Assembly (NCBI GenBank): GCA_014763545.1
Contig: JACXVD010000026.1
Span: 1 to 37,960 of the forward strand
Direction: 5' to 3'
Length of the DNA: 37,960 nt
Origin: Sphingomonadales bacterium
Lineage (GTDB): Bacteria; Pseudomonadota; Alphaproteobacteria; Sphingomonadales; Sphingomonadaceae
Below the pieces are notes generated by a model, which was not told the origin of the DNA, did no database searches, and saw only the letters and a list, made by a program, of their open reading frames with translations. The translations under genes were made by a program, and so were the position numbers. Below, in pieces: positions 17,612-26,594 of this stretch (positions are counted from its first letter, which is position 1; each line of letters begins with the position of its first letter).

Positions 17612-18565
17612 ATGGCTCCGCCGGCCTCACGGCGCTCGGGGCATTCGCGCAGGGCGCAGTACGGCATCTTCACCGGATATGTTGTCGCCGGATTCGGCGC
17701 CTTGCTCGGTGCGGGCCTGCTCACGATTTCTCTGGTCAATCCCGCGGCGTTCGGCGGGTTGCGCGGCGCGGCGCACGATGTCGCGCGCCCGGTGGGCGAA
17801 GCGAGCGCAGTAACCCGCAGCGAAGGTCAGGGCTTCTTTGCCAGTATTGCCGGTTTCATCCGTGCGGGCAGCCAAAACGCGCAGCTCAAGCGCGAGATGG
17901 AACTCGCCCGGATACGCTTGGCCGAAGCGGATGCGACGAAGCAGGAAAACGCCCGTCTCAAGGCATTGGTCGGGTTGGACGATGCCCAGCGCCAGCCGGT
18001 CGCGATCACGCGCTTCATCGGCTCGACTTCGTCCAGCACGCGGCGTTTCGGCTACATCGGTGCGGGCAGCGCAGACGGGGTACGTCCGGGCATGCCGGTC
18101 CGCTCACCACGCGGCGTGGTGGGGCGCGTGCTCGAAGTCGGGCGCCATTCCGCCCGCGTGTTGTTGCTGACCGACAGCGAAAGTGTGCTGCCGGTGCGGC
18201 TGTCGCGCAAGGATCTGGTCGCTTTCATCGAAGGTCGCGGTAGCGCGGTGCTGAAAGTCCGGCTGATCAACCTCGGGGTCAATCCGCTCAAGCGGGGCGA
18301 TGTTTTCGTCACCAGCGGCGCCGGGGGGTACTACGCCCCCGGAATCGCCGTGGCGGTGGTCACCAAGGTGACCGGCGATGGCGCGGAAGCCCGGATGATC
18401 GCAGATCCGGCGGCGACCGATTTCGTCGCAGTCGAGGATATCTATCAGGCCGCCGCCCTGCGCGCCGCCCAGCTGCCACCCGGCGAGCCGCTGGACGACG
18501 CGGCAACGGCATCACCCTCCCCTGCCGCTATGCCGGCCCCGCAGCCAACGGGCGGAGCGAACTGA
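17612..18565 (+). CDS. mreC: Rod shape-determining protein MreC
   Basis: Bitopic inner-membrane protein that bridges MreB/MreD to the penicillin-binding proteins. The 317-residue product has a short cytoplasmic N-terminus rich in Arg, one membrane helix (YGIFTGYVVAGFGALLGAGL), a coiled-coil region (around AQLKREMELARIRLAEADAT) and the family beta domain, with GSADGVRPGMPVRSPRGVVG and VFVTSGAGGYYAPGIAVAVV. The tail is Ala/Pro-rich. A strong purine-rich ribosome site lies before ATG 17612. Its stop overlaps the mreD start by one base. Confidence 0.95.
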   Translation: MAPPASRRSGHSRRAQYGIFTGYVVAGFGALLGAGLLTISLVNPAAFGGLRGAAHDVARPVGEASAVTRSEGQGFFASIAGFIRAGSQNAQLKREMELARIRLAEADATKQENARLKALVGLDDAQRQPVAITRFIGSTSSSTRRFGYIGAGSADGVRPGMPVRSPRGVVGRVLEVGRHSARVLLLTDSESVLPVRLSRKDLVAFIEGRGSAVLKVRLINLGVNPLKRGDVFVTSGAGGYYAPGIAVAVVTKVTGDGAEARMIADPAATDFVAVEDIYQAAALRAAQLPPGEPLDDAATASPSPAAMPAPQPTGGAN

Positions 18566-19119
18566 TGGCGCGCAAGGGGATGCTGGCCCGCAGGGAGGGC
18601 TATCACCGGCAGCTCAATCTCGCCCATTCGCCGATGCTGGCCTATCTGACGCCGTGGCTGTCGATCATGCTGGCGTCCTATCTTCCCTCGCTACCGATCG
18701 CGAGCGCGATGCCGTTGGCGCCGCCGCTCGGTTTCGTGATGCTGCTGGGTTGGCGCTATGTCCGGCCGGGACTGCTTCCGCCCTGGGCGGGTGTACCGCT
18801 CGGCCTGTTCGACGATCTGTTCAGCGGCCAGCCATTGGGCAGCGCTATCCTGGTCTGGTCGCTGGTGCTGATCGCGATCGAGTTCATCGAGATGCGTTTT
18901 CCCTGGCACGGCTTCTTCCAGGATTGGGCCTATGCCGCGCTGTTCATCGTGCTCGCGATCCTTGCCGGTGTCGCGTTCTCGGGTGCGCCGGTGACAGGTG
19001 CGGTGTTGTTGGCGGTGGTGCCGCAGCTCTTGCTGTCGGTGCTGCTGTTCCCCATTGTGGCGCGCATGGTGGCTTCGCTCGATCGCTTGCGGCTGATCCG
19101 TTTTCGTCTGGTGCAATGA
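18565..19119 (+). CDS. mreD: Rod shape-determining protein MreD
   Basis: Polytopic inner-membrane partner of MreC in the elongasome. The 184-residue product has five to six hydrophobic helices, including LTPWLSIMLASYLPSL, FVMLLGWRYVRPGLLPPW, PLGLFDDLFSGQPLGSAI and GAVLLAVVPQLLLSVLLFPI. GLFDDLFSGQPLGS is the most conserved motif of this weakly conserved family. ATG 18565 shares its A with the TGA of mreC, and its own TGA overlaps the start of mrdA by four bases. Confidence 0.92.
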   Translation: MARKGMLARREGYHRQLNLAHSPMLAYLTPWLSIMLASYLPSLPIASAMPLAPPLGFVMLLGWRYVRPGLLPPWAGVPLGLFDDLFSGQPLGSAILVWSLVLIAIEFIEMRFPWHGFFQDWAYAALFIVLAILAGVAFSGAPVTGAVLLAVVPQLLLSVLLFPIVARMVASLDRLRLIRFRLVQ

Positions 19120-21185
19120 TGTGGGGTGGCAGCAAGCGGCTCTTCAGCCAGCGCACGCTTCATGACAGTTTCGACCGCCGCGGTTTCGTGCTCGCGGCCT
19201 TCGGTGGCGGCGTGGGTTCGCTGCTGGCGCTGCGCATGGGCTACATCGCGATTGCCGAGAACAAGAAATACACCACCGAGGCTGAGAGCAACCGTGTCAA
19301 TTTGACGCTGATCCCGCCGCGACGGGGTTATATCCTCGACCGGAACAACGCCCCGCTCGCCTCCAATCGCGCCGATTTCCGGGTCGATGTGATCCCCGAA
19401 CGGATGCACGATCCCGAGGCGGAGCTCGACGAGCTGGCAAGCCTGCTGGCGATCGACAGCGTTCGGTTGCAGGATCTGAAGGACAAGATCGGCAAGGCAC
19501 GCGGCTTCCAGCCGGTCGAGGTTGCCAGCGGGCTGGATTACGAACAGTTCGCCGCGATCAGCGTGCGCCTGCCCGACCTGCCCGGCGTCGTCCCCCAGCG
19601 CGGCTTTACCCGCTATTACCCCACCGGTCCTTCGGTCGGGCATCTGATCGGCTATGTCGGCGCCGCATCGGCCGAGGAATATGAGCTCGACCGCAACCCG
19701 CTGCTGCTCACCCCCGGCTACAAGGTCGGCAAGGACGGGCTGGAAAAGCACTACGAGCAGGAATTGCGCGGCGTACCCGGCGCCCGCCGGGTGGAAGTCA
19801 CCGCGCAGGGGCGCATCGTGCGCGACCTCGAAACACGCGAGGATGTCCAAGGCCAGGCGGTCAAGCTGACCATCGACGGCCCGCTGCAGGACTTTGCAGC
19901 GCGCCGTGTGGGCCTGGAATCCGGTTCGGTGGTGGTGATCGATTGCGATACCGGCGGGATCCTCGCGCTGGTGTCCATGCCCTCGTTCGATCCCAACAGC
20001 TTCATCGGCGGGATCGGTCGGCTCGAATGGAAGATGCTGCAGGAGGATGACCATATCCCCCTGCTCAACAAGGCGATGCGCGGGCTCTATCCTCCGGGCT
20101 CGACGGTCAAGCCGATGGCGACGCTGGCGCTGCAGCAGCTGGGGGTATCGCCCGAAGAACACGTCAATTGCCCGGGCGGCTATCGCCTCGGCAACCGCTA
20201 TTTCCGCTGCGACGCGGTGCATGGATCGGTCGACATGCGCACCGCGATCGAGCGCAGCTGCAACACCTATTTCTGGTCGATGGTTCACCGCGTCGGCTAC
20301 GATGCGATCGCGCCCTTCGCGCATGAATTCGGGTTGGGCCAGGAATTCGACATTCCCGGTACGTCGCAGCGTTACGGCACCGTCCCGGATTCGGCGTGGA
20401 AGCTGAAGAAATACGACCAGAAATGGACCGAATCCGACGGGCTGAATGCCATCATCGGGCAGGGTTATGTGCTCGTCTCGCCGCTGCAGCTGGCGGTGAT
20501 GACGGCGCGTATTGCCAGCGGGAAGAACCTGCAGCCTTCGCTGCTGTTCGGCAACAAGAAGCCGCTCGGTCCGCCGCTGCCCTTCACGCCCGAGCAGCTG
20601 GCAGTGACGCATGACGGGATGTTCCGCGTCGTCAACGGCCGCGGCACGGCGGGCGCGAGCCGGATCGACATCGGCGGGATCAAGATGGCGGGCAAGACCG
20701 GCACGGCGCAGGTGCGAAAACTGGTCACCCGCGGCCATTTCGGCGACTGGAAGGGCCGCGACCACTCGCTGTTCATCTGTTACGCCCCTGCGGATAAGCC
20801 CAAATATGCGATCGCCGTCGTCATCGAACACGGAACTTTCGGGGCGCGAGCCGCCGCGCCGATCGCGAAGGACGTGATGACCTATCTGTTCGATCCGCAA
20901 ACGGCGCTGAACACGCTGCATGCGCTGGAGAACCAGTGGGGCGGCACTGCGGAGCAGCGGCTGTCGCGCAAATATGCCGCCTATGTCGCGCAGGCAGGCG
21001 GCAAGGCTGCGCCCGTCCCGCATGAGATGCCCGACCCACTGCTGCGCGTCGATGCCGAAGCGCGCGAGAAGCCGGAGCCTGCAGCGGCGTCCAGCGATGC
21101 GCCCGCGCCCGCAGCGACGGCTGCCTCGACGCCTGCGGGAGTTACGGCGTCACCCGCACCTGACGGCGGGAGCACGGGCCGATGA
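19116..21185 (+). CDS. mrdA: Penicillin-binding protein 2 (elongasome transpeptidase)
   Basis: Class B transpeptidase that crosslinks lateral-wall peptidoglycan with RodA. The 689-residue product starts at ATG 19116 within the mreD stop (ATGA overlap; an adjacent ATG at 19119 is in frame). It has one N-terminal membrane helix (RRGFVLAAFGGGVGSLLALR), a pedestal domain with IPPRRGYILDRNNAPLASN, and the catalytic domain: the serine motif STVK with Ser329 and Lys332, SCN at 381-383 and KTGTAQ with Lys527. The C-terminal tail after about residue 640 is Ala/Pro-rich and probably disordered, longer than in E. coli. It overlaps rodA by four bases. Confidence 0.96.
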   Translation: MMWGGSKRLFSQRTLHDSFDRRGFVLAAFGGGVGSLLALRMGYIAIAENKKYTTEAESNRVNLTLIPPRRGYILDRNNAPLASNRADFRVDVIPERMHDPEAELDELASLLAIDSVRLQDLKDKIGKARGFQPVEVASGLDYEQFAAISVRLPDLPGVVPQRGFTRYYPTGPSVGHLIGYVGAASAEEYELDRNPLLLTPGYKVGKDGLEKHYEQELRGVPGARRVEVTAQGRIVRDLETREDVQGQAVKLTIDGPLQDFAARRVGLESGSVVVIDCDTGGILALVSMPSFDPNSFIGGIGRLEWKMLQEDDHIPLLNKAMRGLYPPGSTVKPMATLALQQLGVSPEEHVNCPGGYRLGNRYFRCDAVHGSVDMRTAIERSCNTYFWSMVHRVGYDAIAPFAHEFGLGQEFDIPGTSQRYGTVPDSAWKLKKYDQKWTESDGLNAIIGQGYVLVSPLQLAVMTARIASGKNLQPSLLFGNKKPLGPPLPFTPEQLAVTHDGMFRVVNGRGTAGASRIDIGGIKMAGKTGTAQVRKLVTRGHFGDWKGRDHSLFICYAPADKPKYAIAVVIEHGTFGARAAAPIAKDVMTYLFDPQTALNTLHALENQWGGTAEQRLSRKYAAYVAQAGGKAAPVPHEMPDPLLRVDAEAREKPEPAAASSDAPAPAATAASTPAGVTASPAPDGGSTGR

Positions 21186-22297
21186 ATTCGATCATCCCCG
21201 CGCCGATCCTGCGCCAGCCCTGGCAGATGCTCATCCCCCTGTTCCTGCTGGTCGGGTTCGGCGGCGCGGTGCTCTATTCGGCCTCGGGCGGGCATATGCA
21301 GCCCTATGCGACTTCGCACTTGCTGCGCTTTGCCATCTTCCTCGGCATGGCCTCGATGATGACCTGGTTCCCGCGCGATTTCGTCAAGCTGATGGCCTAT
21401 CCCGCCTATATCGCGGTAATGCTGCTGCTGGTGGCGGTGGAGGCGATGGGCGCGATCGGGGGCGGTAGCCAGCGCTGGCTCGACCTCGGCTTCATGCAGC
21501 TGCAGCCGTCGGAGTTGATGAAGCCGGTGATCGTGCTGGTGCTCGCGCGGTTCTACGATTCGCTGCCGGCCGGCATGGTGCCGACCTGGCGCTCGCTGAT
21601 CCCGGCAGGGGTGCTTATCGGCCTGCCGATGTTACTGGTGCTGATCCAGCCCGATCTCGGTACCGCGCTGGCCATCGGGTTCGGCGGTGTGGTGATCATG
21701 TTCCTTGCGGGGCTGCCGATGCGCTGGTTCGTCGGTGCGGGGGCGGCTGCGGCTGCCGCGATCCCCATCGCCTATATCTTCGTGCTCAAGGACTATCAGC
21801 GGCGCCGGGTGACGACCTTCCTTGATCCCGAAAGCGATCCGCTGGGCGCGGGCTATCACATCACCCAGTCCAAGATTGCGATCGGTTCGGGCGGATTCTT
21901 CGGCAAGGGGTTCAACAACGGATCGCAAAGCCACCTCGATTACCTGCCCGAACCGCACACCGATTTCGTCTTCGCGACGATGGCAGAGGAATGGGGCTTC
22001 CTCGGCGGGATGTTCGTGCTTGCGGTATTCGCGCTGATCCTGGGTTGGGGTATCGGCGTCGCCAAACGCGCACCCGACCGGTTCAGCCGCCTGCTCGCCT
22101 TCGGCATGGTGGCGACGATGTTCTTCTACGTGGCGATCAACCTGATGATGGTGATGGGACTCGCCCCTGTGGTTGGCATTCCCCTGCCCTTCATGAGCCA
22201 CGGCGGATCGTCGATGATGACCAACATGATCTGCGTCGGCACGCTGATGATGGTCAATGTGTGGAGCCGCAAGGCTGGCCAGCGCGGGATCGACTGA
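21182..22297 (+). CDS. rodA: Rod shape-determining protein RodA (peptidoglycan glycosyltransferase)
   Basis: SEDS-family glycosyltransferase that polymerises lipid II at the elongasome. The 371-residue polytopic protein has the family segments GGGSQRWLDLGFMQLQPSEL, LIQPDLGTALAIGFG, the conserved loop DFVFATMAEEWGFLGG containing the catalytic Asp region, and PLPFMSHGGSSMM near the C-terminus. ATG 21182 overlaps the mrdA stop (ATGA). It is the last gene of the cluster; no convincing terminator follows, only a weak hairpin GCAGGA/TCCTGC at 22312-22328. Confidence 0.96.
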   Translation: MNSIIPAPILRQPWQMLIPLFLLVGFGGAVLYSASGGHMQPYATSHLLRFAIFLGMASMMTWFPRDFVKLMAYPAYIAVMLLLVAVEAMGAIGGGSQRWLDLGFMQLQPSELMKPVIVLVLARFYDSLPAGMVPTWRSLIPAGVLIGLPMLLVLIQPDLGTALAIGFGGVVIMFLAGLPMRWFVGAGAAAAAAIPIAYIFVLKDYQRRRVTTFLDPESDPLGAGYHITQSKIAIGSGGFFGKGFNNGSQSHLDYLPEPHTDFVFATMAEEWGFLGGMFVLAVFALILGWGIGVAKRAPDRFSRLLAFGMVATMFFYVAINLMMVMGLAPVVGIPLPFMSHGGSSMMTNMICVGTLMMVNVWSRKAGQRGID

Positions 22298-22337
22298 CGC
22301 AATGTTGCGCCGCAGGAAAATTTCCTGCCGCACCCCC

Positions 22338-22365
22338 TTTTCACCGGCGCAAGACCCGCTATATG
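22338..22365 (+). promoter_or_regulatory. Predicted promoter of tRNA-Lys
   Basis: TTTTCA (22338-22343), a 16-base spacer and TATATG (22360-22365) within AGACCCGCTATATG. It shares the 12-base string AGACCCGCTATA and the 16-base spacing with the rplY promoter. It lies about 57 bases upstream of the mature tRNA. Confidence 0.55.
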
Positions 22366-22421
22366 CAGCGCCTCGCCCGATTCGGGCGGCGCCTTCTACC
22401 AAGGCAATTGGTCAGGCGAGT

Positions 22422-22497
<76 letters not shown>

Positions 22498-22536
22498 AGC
22501 CTTCCCCAAACTCCATAATCGAAGTCTTTCATGCCC

Positions 22537-22559
22537 GCCCTGTCAGGGCTGTGTCAGCC
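22537..22559. promoter_or_regulatory. Overlapping palindromes between tRNA-Lys and the cytochrome c peroxidase gene
   Basis: GCCCTG-T-CAGGGC (22537-22549) is a perfect 6+1+6 palindrome, overlapped by GGCTG-TGT-CAGCC (22547-22559). They lie 43-65 bases before the GTG start at 22602. Either could be an operator site or part of a tRNA 3' terminator; there is no T-run, which speaks against the latter. Confidence 0.3.
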
Positions 22560-22601
22560 TGGTGTGCGAGTGCGATTCCGCAACCCTAGCGGAGATCGCT
22601 C

Positions 22602-23678
22602 GTGAAAACCCTCGCCCTGCCCCTTGCCGCGCTGGCGGTGTTGTCGGCTGCCGCCTGCAAGCCTTCCGAAACTACCCAGGACGGCGACACGCTCGCTGCG
22701 ACGAGCGATCCGCTCATCCTGGCGGCGCGCGACAATTTCAAACCCATCCCCGAAGGTCCCGCGCAGATCGCGGGGGTTACCGCTACCCCCGAACTCGTTG
22801 CGCTGGGTGAAGCGCTCTATTTCGACCCTCGCCTCTCGCAGAGCCACGCGCTGTCCTGCGCCAGTTGCCACAATATGGGGTTGGGCGGTGCCGATGCGCG
22901 GCCCACCTCCATCGGCCACCACTGGCAATTGGGTGGGCGCAATGCCCCGACGGTGCTCAATGCGGGCTATAATTTCGTACAGTTCTGGGATGGCCGCGCG
23001 GAAGACCTCGTCGCACAGGCCGCCGGGCCGATCGCCAACCCGGTTGAGATGGCTATGCTCACCGGCCAGCTCGTGCCTACGCTGAAGAGCATCCCCGGCT
23101 ATGCCCCGATGTTCGCCAAGGCTTTTCCAGCCGAAGCCGATCCGATCAGCGAAAAGACCGTGCCGATCGCGATTGCGGCCTATGAAGCGACACTGGTAAC
23201 ACCGAATGCGCCGTTCGACCGCTTCCTGCGCGGCGATGCCGCTGCCCTGACCGACCAGCAGAAGCGCGGGCTCAAGAGCTTCATGGATAGTGGCTGCACG
23301 GCTTGCCACAGCGGCACCAATGTCGGCGGCGCGATGTATGCCAAGTTCGGCCTGGTCGCAGACCCGTCGGAAGATGTCCGCCCGGCGGCCGACACGGGCC
23401 GCTTCGCGATCACCGGCGATGAGGCGGATCGCTATGCGTTCAAGGTGCCGACCCTGCGCAACATCGCCCTGTCCGCGCCCTACTTCCATACAGGCTCGGT
23501 CTGGAGCCTCGACGACGCAGTGCAGATCATGGCGAAGACGCAGGTCGGCAAGACGCTGAGCGCGGGCGAGACGGCGGATATCGTCGCCTTCCTCGGCGCG
23601 CTGACCGGCGACCAGCCGAAGGTGGCGATGCCGGTCTTGCCGCCGGTTACCGGAAAATCGGTGAAGCCGGTCAACTGA
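22602..23678 (+). CDS. Di-haem cytochrome c peroxidase (CcpA/MauG family)
   Basis: Exported 358-residue protein that reduces hydrogen peroxide using electrons from small cytochromes. Two c-type haem sites are visible: CASCH (Cys86, Cys89, His90) and CTACH (Cys232, Cys235, His236). The family segments [36 protein letters not shown] and [19 protein letters not shown] are all present. The N-terminus is a signal ending LSAAACKPS, which may be a lipoprotein signal with Cys19 acylated, though the -3 residue is Ala, not Leu. The start is GTG 22602, with GGAGA six bases upstream. MauG-type members modify proteins rather than scavenge peroxide, so the exact role is open. Confidence 0.92.
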   Translation: MKTLALPLAALAVLSAAACKPSETTQDGDTLAATSDPLILAARDNFKPIPEGPAQIAGVTATPELVALGEALYFDPRLSQSHALSCASCHNMGLGGADARPTSIGHHWQLGGRNAPTVLNAGYNFVQFWDGRAEDLVAQAAGPIANPVEMAMLTGQLVPTLKSIPGYAPMFAKAFPAEADPISEKTVPIAIAAYEATLVTPNAPFDRFLRGDAAALTDQQKRGLKSFMDSGCTACHSGTNVGGAMYAKFGLVADPSEDVRPAADTGRFAITGDEADRYAFKVPTLRNIALSAPYFHTGSVWSLDDAVQIMAKTQVGKTLSAGETADIVAFLGALTGDQPKVAMPVLPPVTGKSVKPVN

Positions 23679-23691
23679 GCCCAACCTATCA

Positions 23692-23733
23692 AGGGCGCGC
23701 ACCGCCGAGGGTATATCCCGCCGCGCGCCCTTC
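23692..23733 (+). terminator. Large hairpin between cytochrome c peroxidase and ribH
   Basis: AAGGGCGCGC and GCGCGCCCTT form a perfect ten-base stem enclosing 22 bases that can fold again (GGGTATATCCC). It starts 13 bases past the peroxidase stop. There is no T-run, so it may be a terminator of the non-canonical kind or an mRNA 3' stabiliser. Confidence 0.45.
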
Positions 23734-23787
23734 CCCACCCCAGCCCATTGCGCTAACGCCGCCTCCGTTCATTACCGGAGGTATCCC

Positions 23788-24207
23788 ATGGCGCGTTTCC
23801 TGATTGTCGAGGCACGGTTCTACGAGCATCTCAACGACATGCTCATCACCGGTGCGCGTGCCGTGCTGGAAGAGGCGGGGCACCAGGTGGATGTCATCAC
23901 CGTGCCCGGCGCGCTCGAAATTCCCGGTGCGATCGCGCTGGCTTCGGAAAGCGACCTTTACGACGGTTTCGTCGCCATCGGCGTGGTGATCCGCGGCGAA
24001 ACCTATCACTTCGAGATCGTCGCCGGTGAAAGCGCGCGCGGCATCATGGCGCTGACCATGGATGGGATGGCCATTGGCAACGGCATCCTCACCGTGGAAA
24101 ACGAGCAGCAGGCAATTGTCCGCGCCGACCCGGCGCAAAAGGACAAGGGCGGAGAGGCGGCCCAGGCGGCCTTGGCGCTGCTGGCCCTGCAAGAGAAATT
24201 CGCGTGA
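23788..24207 (+). CDS. ribH: 6,7-dimethyl-8-ribityllumazine synthase
   Basis: Penultimate enzyme of riboflavin synthesis; it condenses the ribityl-aminouracil with dihydroxybutanone phosphate. The 139-residue product has the active-site pieces [26 protein letters not shown] (His74 is the catalytic His) and [12 protein letters not shown] near-perfect CCGGAGG ribosome site precedes ATG 23788. Unusually it is not with other rib genes here: it overlaps a following aldo/keto reductase by four bases (GTGA). No FMN riboswitch is visible upstream. Slightly short for the family (about 140-160). Confidence 0.93.
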   Translation: MARFLIVEARFYEHLNDMLITGARAVLEEAGHQVDVITVPGALEIPGAIALASESDLYDGFVAIGVVIRGETYHFEIVAGESARGIMALTMDGMAIGNGILTVENEQQAIVRADPAQKDKGGEAAQAALALLALQEKFA

Positions 24208-25130
24208 GCACCCTGCACCCCTCGATCGGCGGCATTCCGCTGGTTCTGGGTGGTAATGTCTTTGGCTGGACAGCCAAGGGCGAAGATGGTTTCGCCGTAC
24301 TCGACACGTTCTACGAAGCGGGCGGGCGAATGATCGACACGGCGGATATCTATTCCGCCTGGATCGAAGGCCATGTCGGCGGCGAGTCCGAGCGGCTGAT
24401 CGGGCAATGGCTGGAATTGCGCGGTGTGCGGCAGGAGATGCTGATCCACACCAAGACCGGCATGTTCGGCGATCCCGAAAAGCTCAAGCCTGCAGCAGTC
24501 GCGAGTGCGATCGACGCCTCGCTCGACCGGCTGCGCACCGATTACATCGACCTCTATTATGCCCATTGCGATTACGAGGAACTCGCCCCCGAAGTGATCG
24601 TGGAGGCGTTGTCCGCCACCGTGGCATCGGGCAAGGCGCGCGAGATCGGCTGTTCGAACTATTCCGCTGCACGGGTGCTGGCGATGCTCGATGCCGCTGG
24701 CGCTGCGGGTGTCACCCCGTTCACCGTGCTGCAGAACCAGTATAACCTCGTCGCGCGGCAGGATTACGGGCCGGACTTGCAGGCAATCTGCACCAGTCGC
24801 GACATGGCGATGCTGCCGTTCTTCGGCCTCGCTTCCGGCTACCTCAGCGGGAAATATCGCAAGCCAGAGGATTTCGAGGGCTCCGACCGGAGCTATCGCG
24901 TGCGTGACTATGCCGAAAGCGGTCCAGCCGTGCTGGCCGTGATGGATGCGATTGCTGCTGAAACGGGGGCGAACCTGCCTGCGATCGCGCTGGCATGGTT
25001 GGTGCGGCAACCGGGTATCCCCGCGCCCATCGCGAGCGCTCGCTCACCCGGGCAGCTGGCCGAATTGCTCGAGTTTACCCGTGTCGAGCTGACCACCGAA
25101 CAGCTGGATCGTCTGACGTCGACGGGGTGA
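24204..25130 (+). CDS. Aldo/keto reductase
   Basis: NADPH-dependent oxidoreductase of the aldo/keto reductase superfamily with a (beta/alpha)8 barrel. The 308-residue product shows the catalytic tetrad: Asp45 and Tyr50 ([10 protein letters not shown]), Lys84 (IHTKTGM) and His121 (DLYYAHCDY). [11 protein letters not shown] and the C-terminal [20 protein letters not shown], which holds the cofactor, are also intact. Substrate unknown. GTG 24204 overlaps the ribH stop, implying coupled translation, though no role in riboflavin synthesis is known for this family. Confidence 0.92.
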   Translation: MSTLHPSIGGIPLVLGGNVFGWTAKGEDGFAVLDTFYEAGGRMIDTADIYSAWIEGHVGGESERLIGQWLELRGVRQEMLIHTKTGMFGDPEKLKPAAVASAIDASLDRLRTDYIDLYYAHCDYEELAPEVIVEALSATVASGKAREIGCSNYSAARVLAMLDAAGAAGVTPFTVLQNQYNLVARQDYGPDLQAICTSRDMAMLPFFGLASGYLSGKYRKPEDFEGSDRSYRVRDYAESGPAVLAVMDAIAAETGANLPAIALAWLVRQPGIPAPIASARSPGQLAELLEFTRVELTTEQLDRLTSTG

Positions 25131-25134
25131 AGGG

Positions 25135-25443
25135 ATGAACGGTCCGCTGGAATGGATCGCCGCGATCGGCACGATGATCGCAGCCGGGCTCATCGCGGCA
25201 GACCTTGGGCGCAAGGCGACAGGATACGGCTTCATCCTGTTTTGCGCGGTCTCGGCGGTCTGGATCGTGTCGGGCCTGACCGACGACGCCCTGCCCATCG
25301 CGGCGATGAATGCGATCCTGTTGCTGATCAATGCGTGGGGCGTGTGGCAATATCTGATCAGCCCCAAGAACCGGCGCAAGATCGAGAAGATGGAACAGCT
25401 TGAAGAGCGCGCCGAGCACGAGCTGGAGCGCGAGAGCGACTAG
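25135..25443 (+). CDS. Small membrane protein of unknown function
   Basis: A 102-residue protein with three hydrophobic segments (about residues 6-23, 31-47 and 54-74) and a charged, helix-prone tail (KNRRKIEKMEQLEERAEHEL) likely to be cytoplasmic. It begins four bases after the aldo/keto reductase stop, so it is probably co-transcribed with ribH. I do not recognise the family. Confidence 0.75.
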   Translation: MNGPLEWIAAIGTMIAAGLIAADLGRKATGYGFILFCAVSAVWIVSGLTDDALPIAAMNAILLLINAWGVWQYLISPKNRRKIEKMEQLEERAEHELERESD

Positions 25444-25458
25444 GATGTCGCGCCGCCT

Positions 25459-26521
25459 TTAGTCCGCCGGTTTGAAGACCGCTTCGCAGCCCGAGATCGT
25501 GAGTATTCCATCGCCCTTGGGGACATCGAAGGAGAGCCGGTCGGGGCAGCCATCGATCACCAGTTCCATCGAACCCGGTGTGGCACCGATGGGCGGAAGA
25601 TAGGCGAATGTCGTCGGTCCGGGCAAAGGCCCGTCGTCAATATTGCGAAGCCGTTGGTAGCGCATCCGCAGCATGAAAGGGCGCCCAGCAACATCGCCGT
25701 CGAATGTCAGCTTGAGCGGCGGACGGTCCAGAACGGCGGGATCGGTGATTATCCTGCCGCTTTCGTCGGCCACCACCTCCGGGGTCAGCTCCATGTGGCT
25801 GGTGCCCTCGCCGTCGGCTGCTGCGGCCGATTCAAGCACGCGCATGATCTGACCTGTGCGCCACCGCGTTTCGCAAACATGGACATAGGTGCGCAATCGG
25901 TCCGCAGTTTCTACCTGCAGGAAGAATGGGGGGCCATCATAGCAGGGTTTCCCCTGGCCGCCCTTCAGCGGCAGGAAGGCCGGTGCGCTGTCCGGCTCCA
26001 GCGCCTGGCAGGGATCGGCCAGCGCCTCGTCAAGCTGGGCGGCGCGATCCGGTGCAAGCTGGCCCTCGCGCACGAGCATCTGCTCGCGGCCACCCTTGCT
26101 GCGCAGGTCGATCACCGGGGGCGGACCCTCCATCACCAGCTCGGTAGATGAGGGGTCTTGCGGTGGCGGCGGTGGAACAGGCGGCGGCGCACCGACGGCA
26201 ACATCCTCGCGTCGGAAGAACCAGTTTCCGGCAATGCGCCGTGCTGTCGTCCAGGTGTGGCCCCCGCCGGTGAAACCGGGCGGGGCATAGAACCGCAACA
26301 CCACACCGGCCTGCCCCAGTTCGGCCTGGCCGGGCGCATGCATCAGCTCGCGCGCTCGCGCGATCTCGTCCGCGGAAAGAGGTGCGATCCTTTTCGTGGC
26401 GACGCCTGCGATCAACGGGCATTTCGGCCCTGCCAGCGCAGGCGTTGCCCCCAAGCAGGCAGCCGCCCGCAAGCACCGCCGAGAGCGCGTAAATCCTGAT
26501 CGACCGTGATCGCATGGCCAT
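25459..26521 (-). pseudogene. Exported protein of unknown function, interrupted by a one-base frameshift
   Basis: The minus strand encodes an exported protein in two frames. From ATG 26521, with GGAAGGG upstream, one frame gives a good signal peptide start (MAMRSRSIRIYALSAVLAGG). After the C-run 26448-26452 the continuing protein is in another frame: GATPALAGPKCPLIAG, a Pro run (PPPVPPPPPQ), and a C-terminus ending LTISGCEAVFKPAD. Removing one base from that run of five joins them as LLGATPALAG, an ideal signal cleavage site, and yields 353 residues. The downstream frame alone can start at GTG 26529, but then it has no sensible N-terminus. So this is a recent frameshift, a variable homopolymer, or a sequencing error. 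Six or more Cys suggest disulphides in the periplasm. Family unknown. Confidence 0.65.
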
Positions 26522-26594
26522 GGCCCCACCCTTCCGCCGTTCAGCGGTGGGTATTGCGTAACCGTTCACCCGGCAAGCGGTGAAACGGGCGTCC

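Noticed and set aside
18930-21023. A 697-residue open frame on the minus strand
   Set aside because: Antisense to mreD and mrdA, whose catalytic motifs are complete on the plus strand.
22309-22345. Terminator after rodA
   Set aside because: The GCAGGA/TCCTGC stem is only six pairs and is not followed directly by a T-run.
23679-23787. FMN riboswitch before ribH
   Set aside because: Only about 109 bases are available, most of it a simple GC hairpin; the conserved FMN riboswitch core is not seen.
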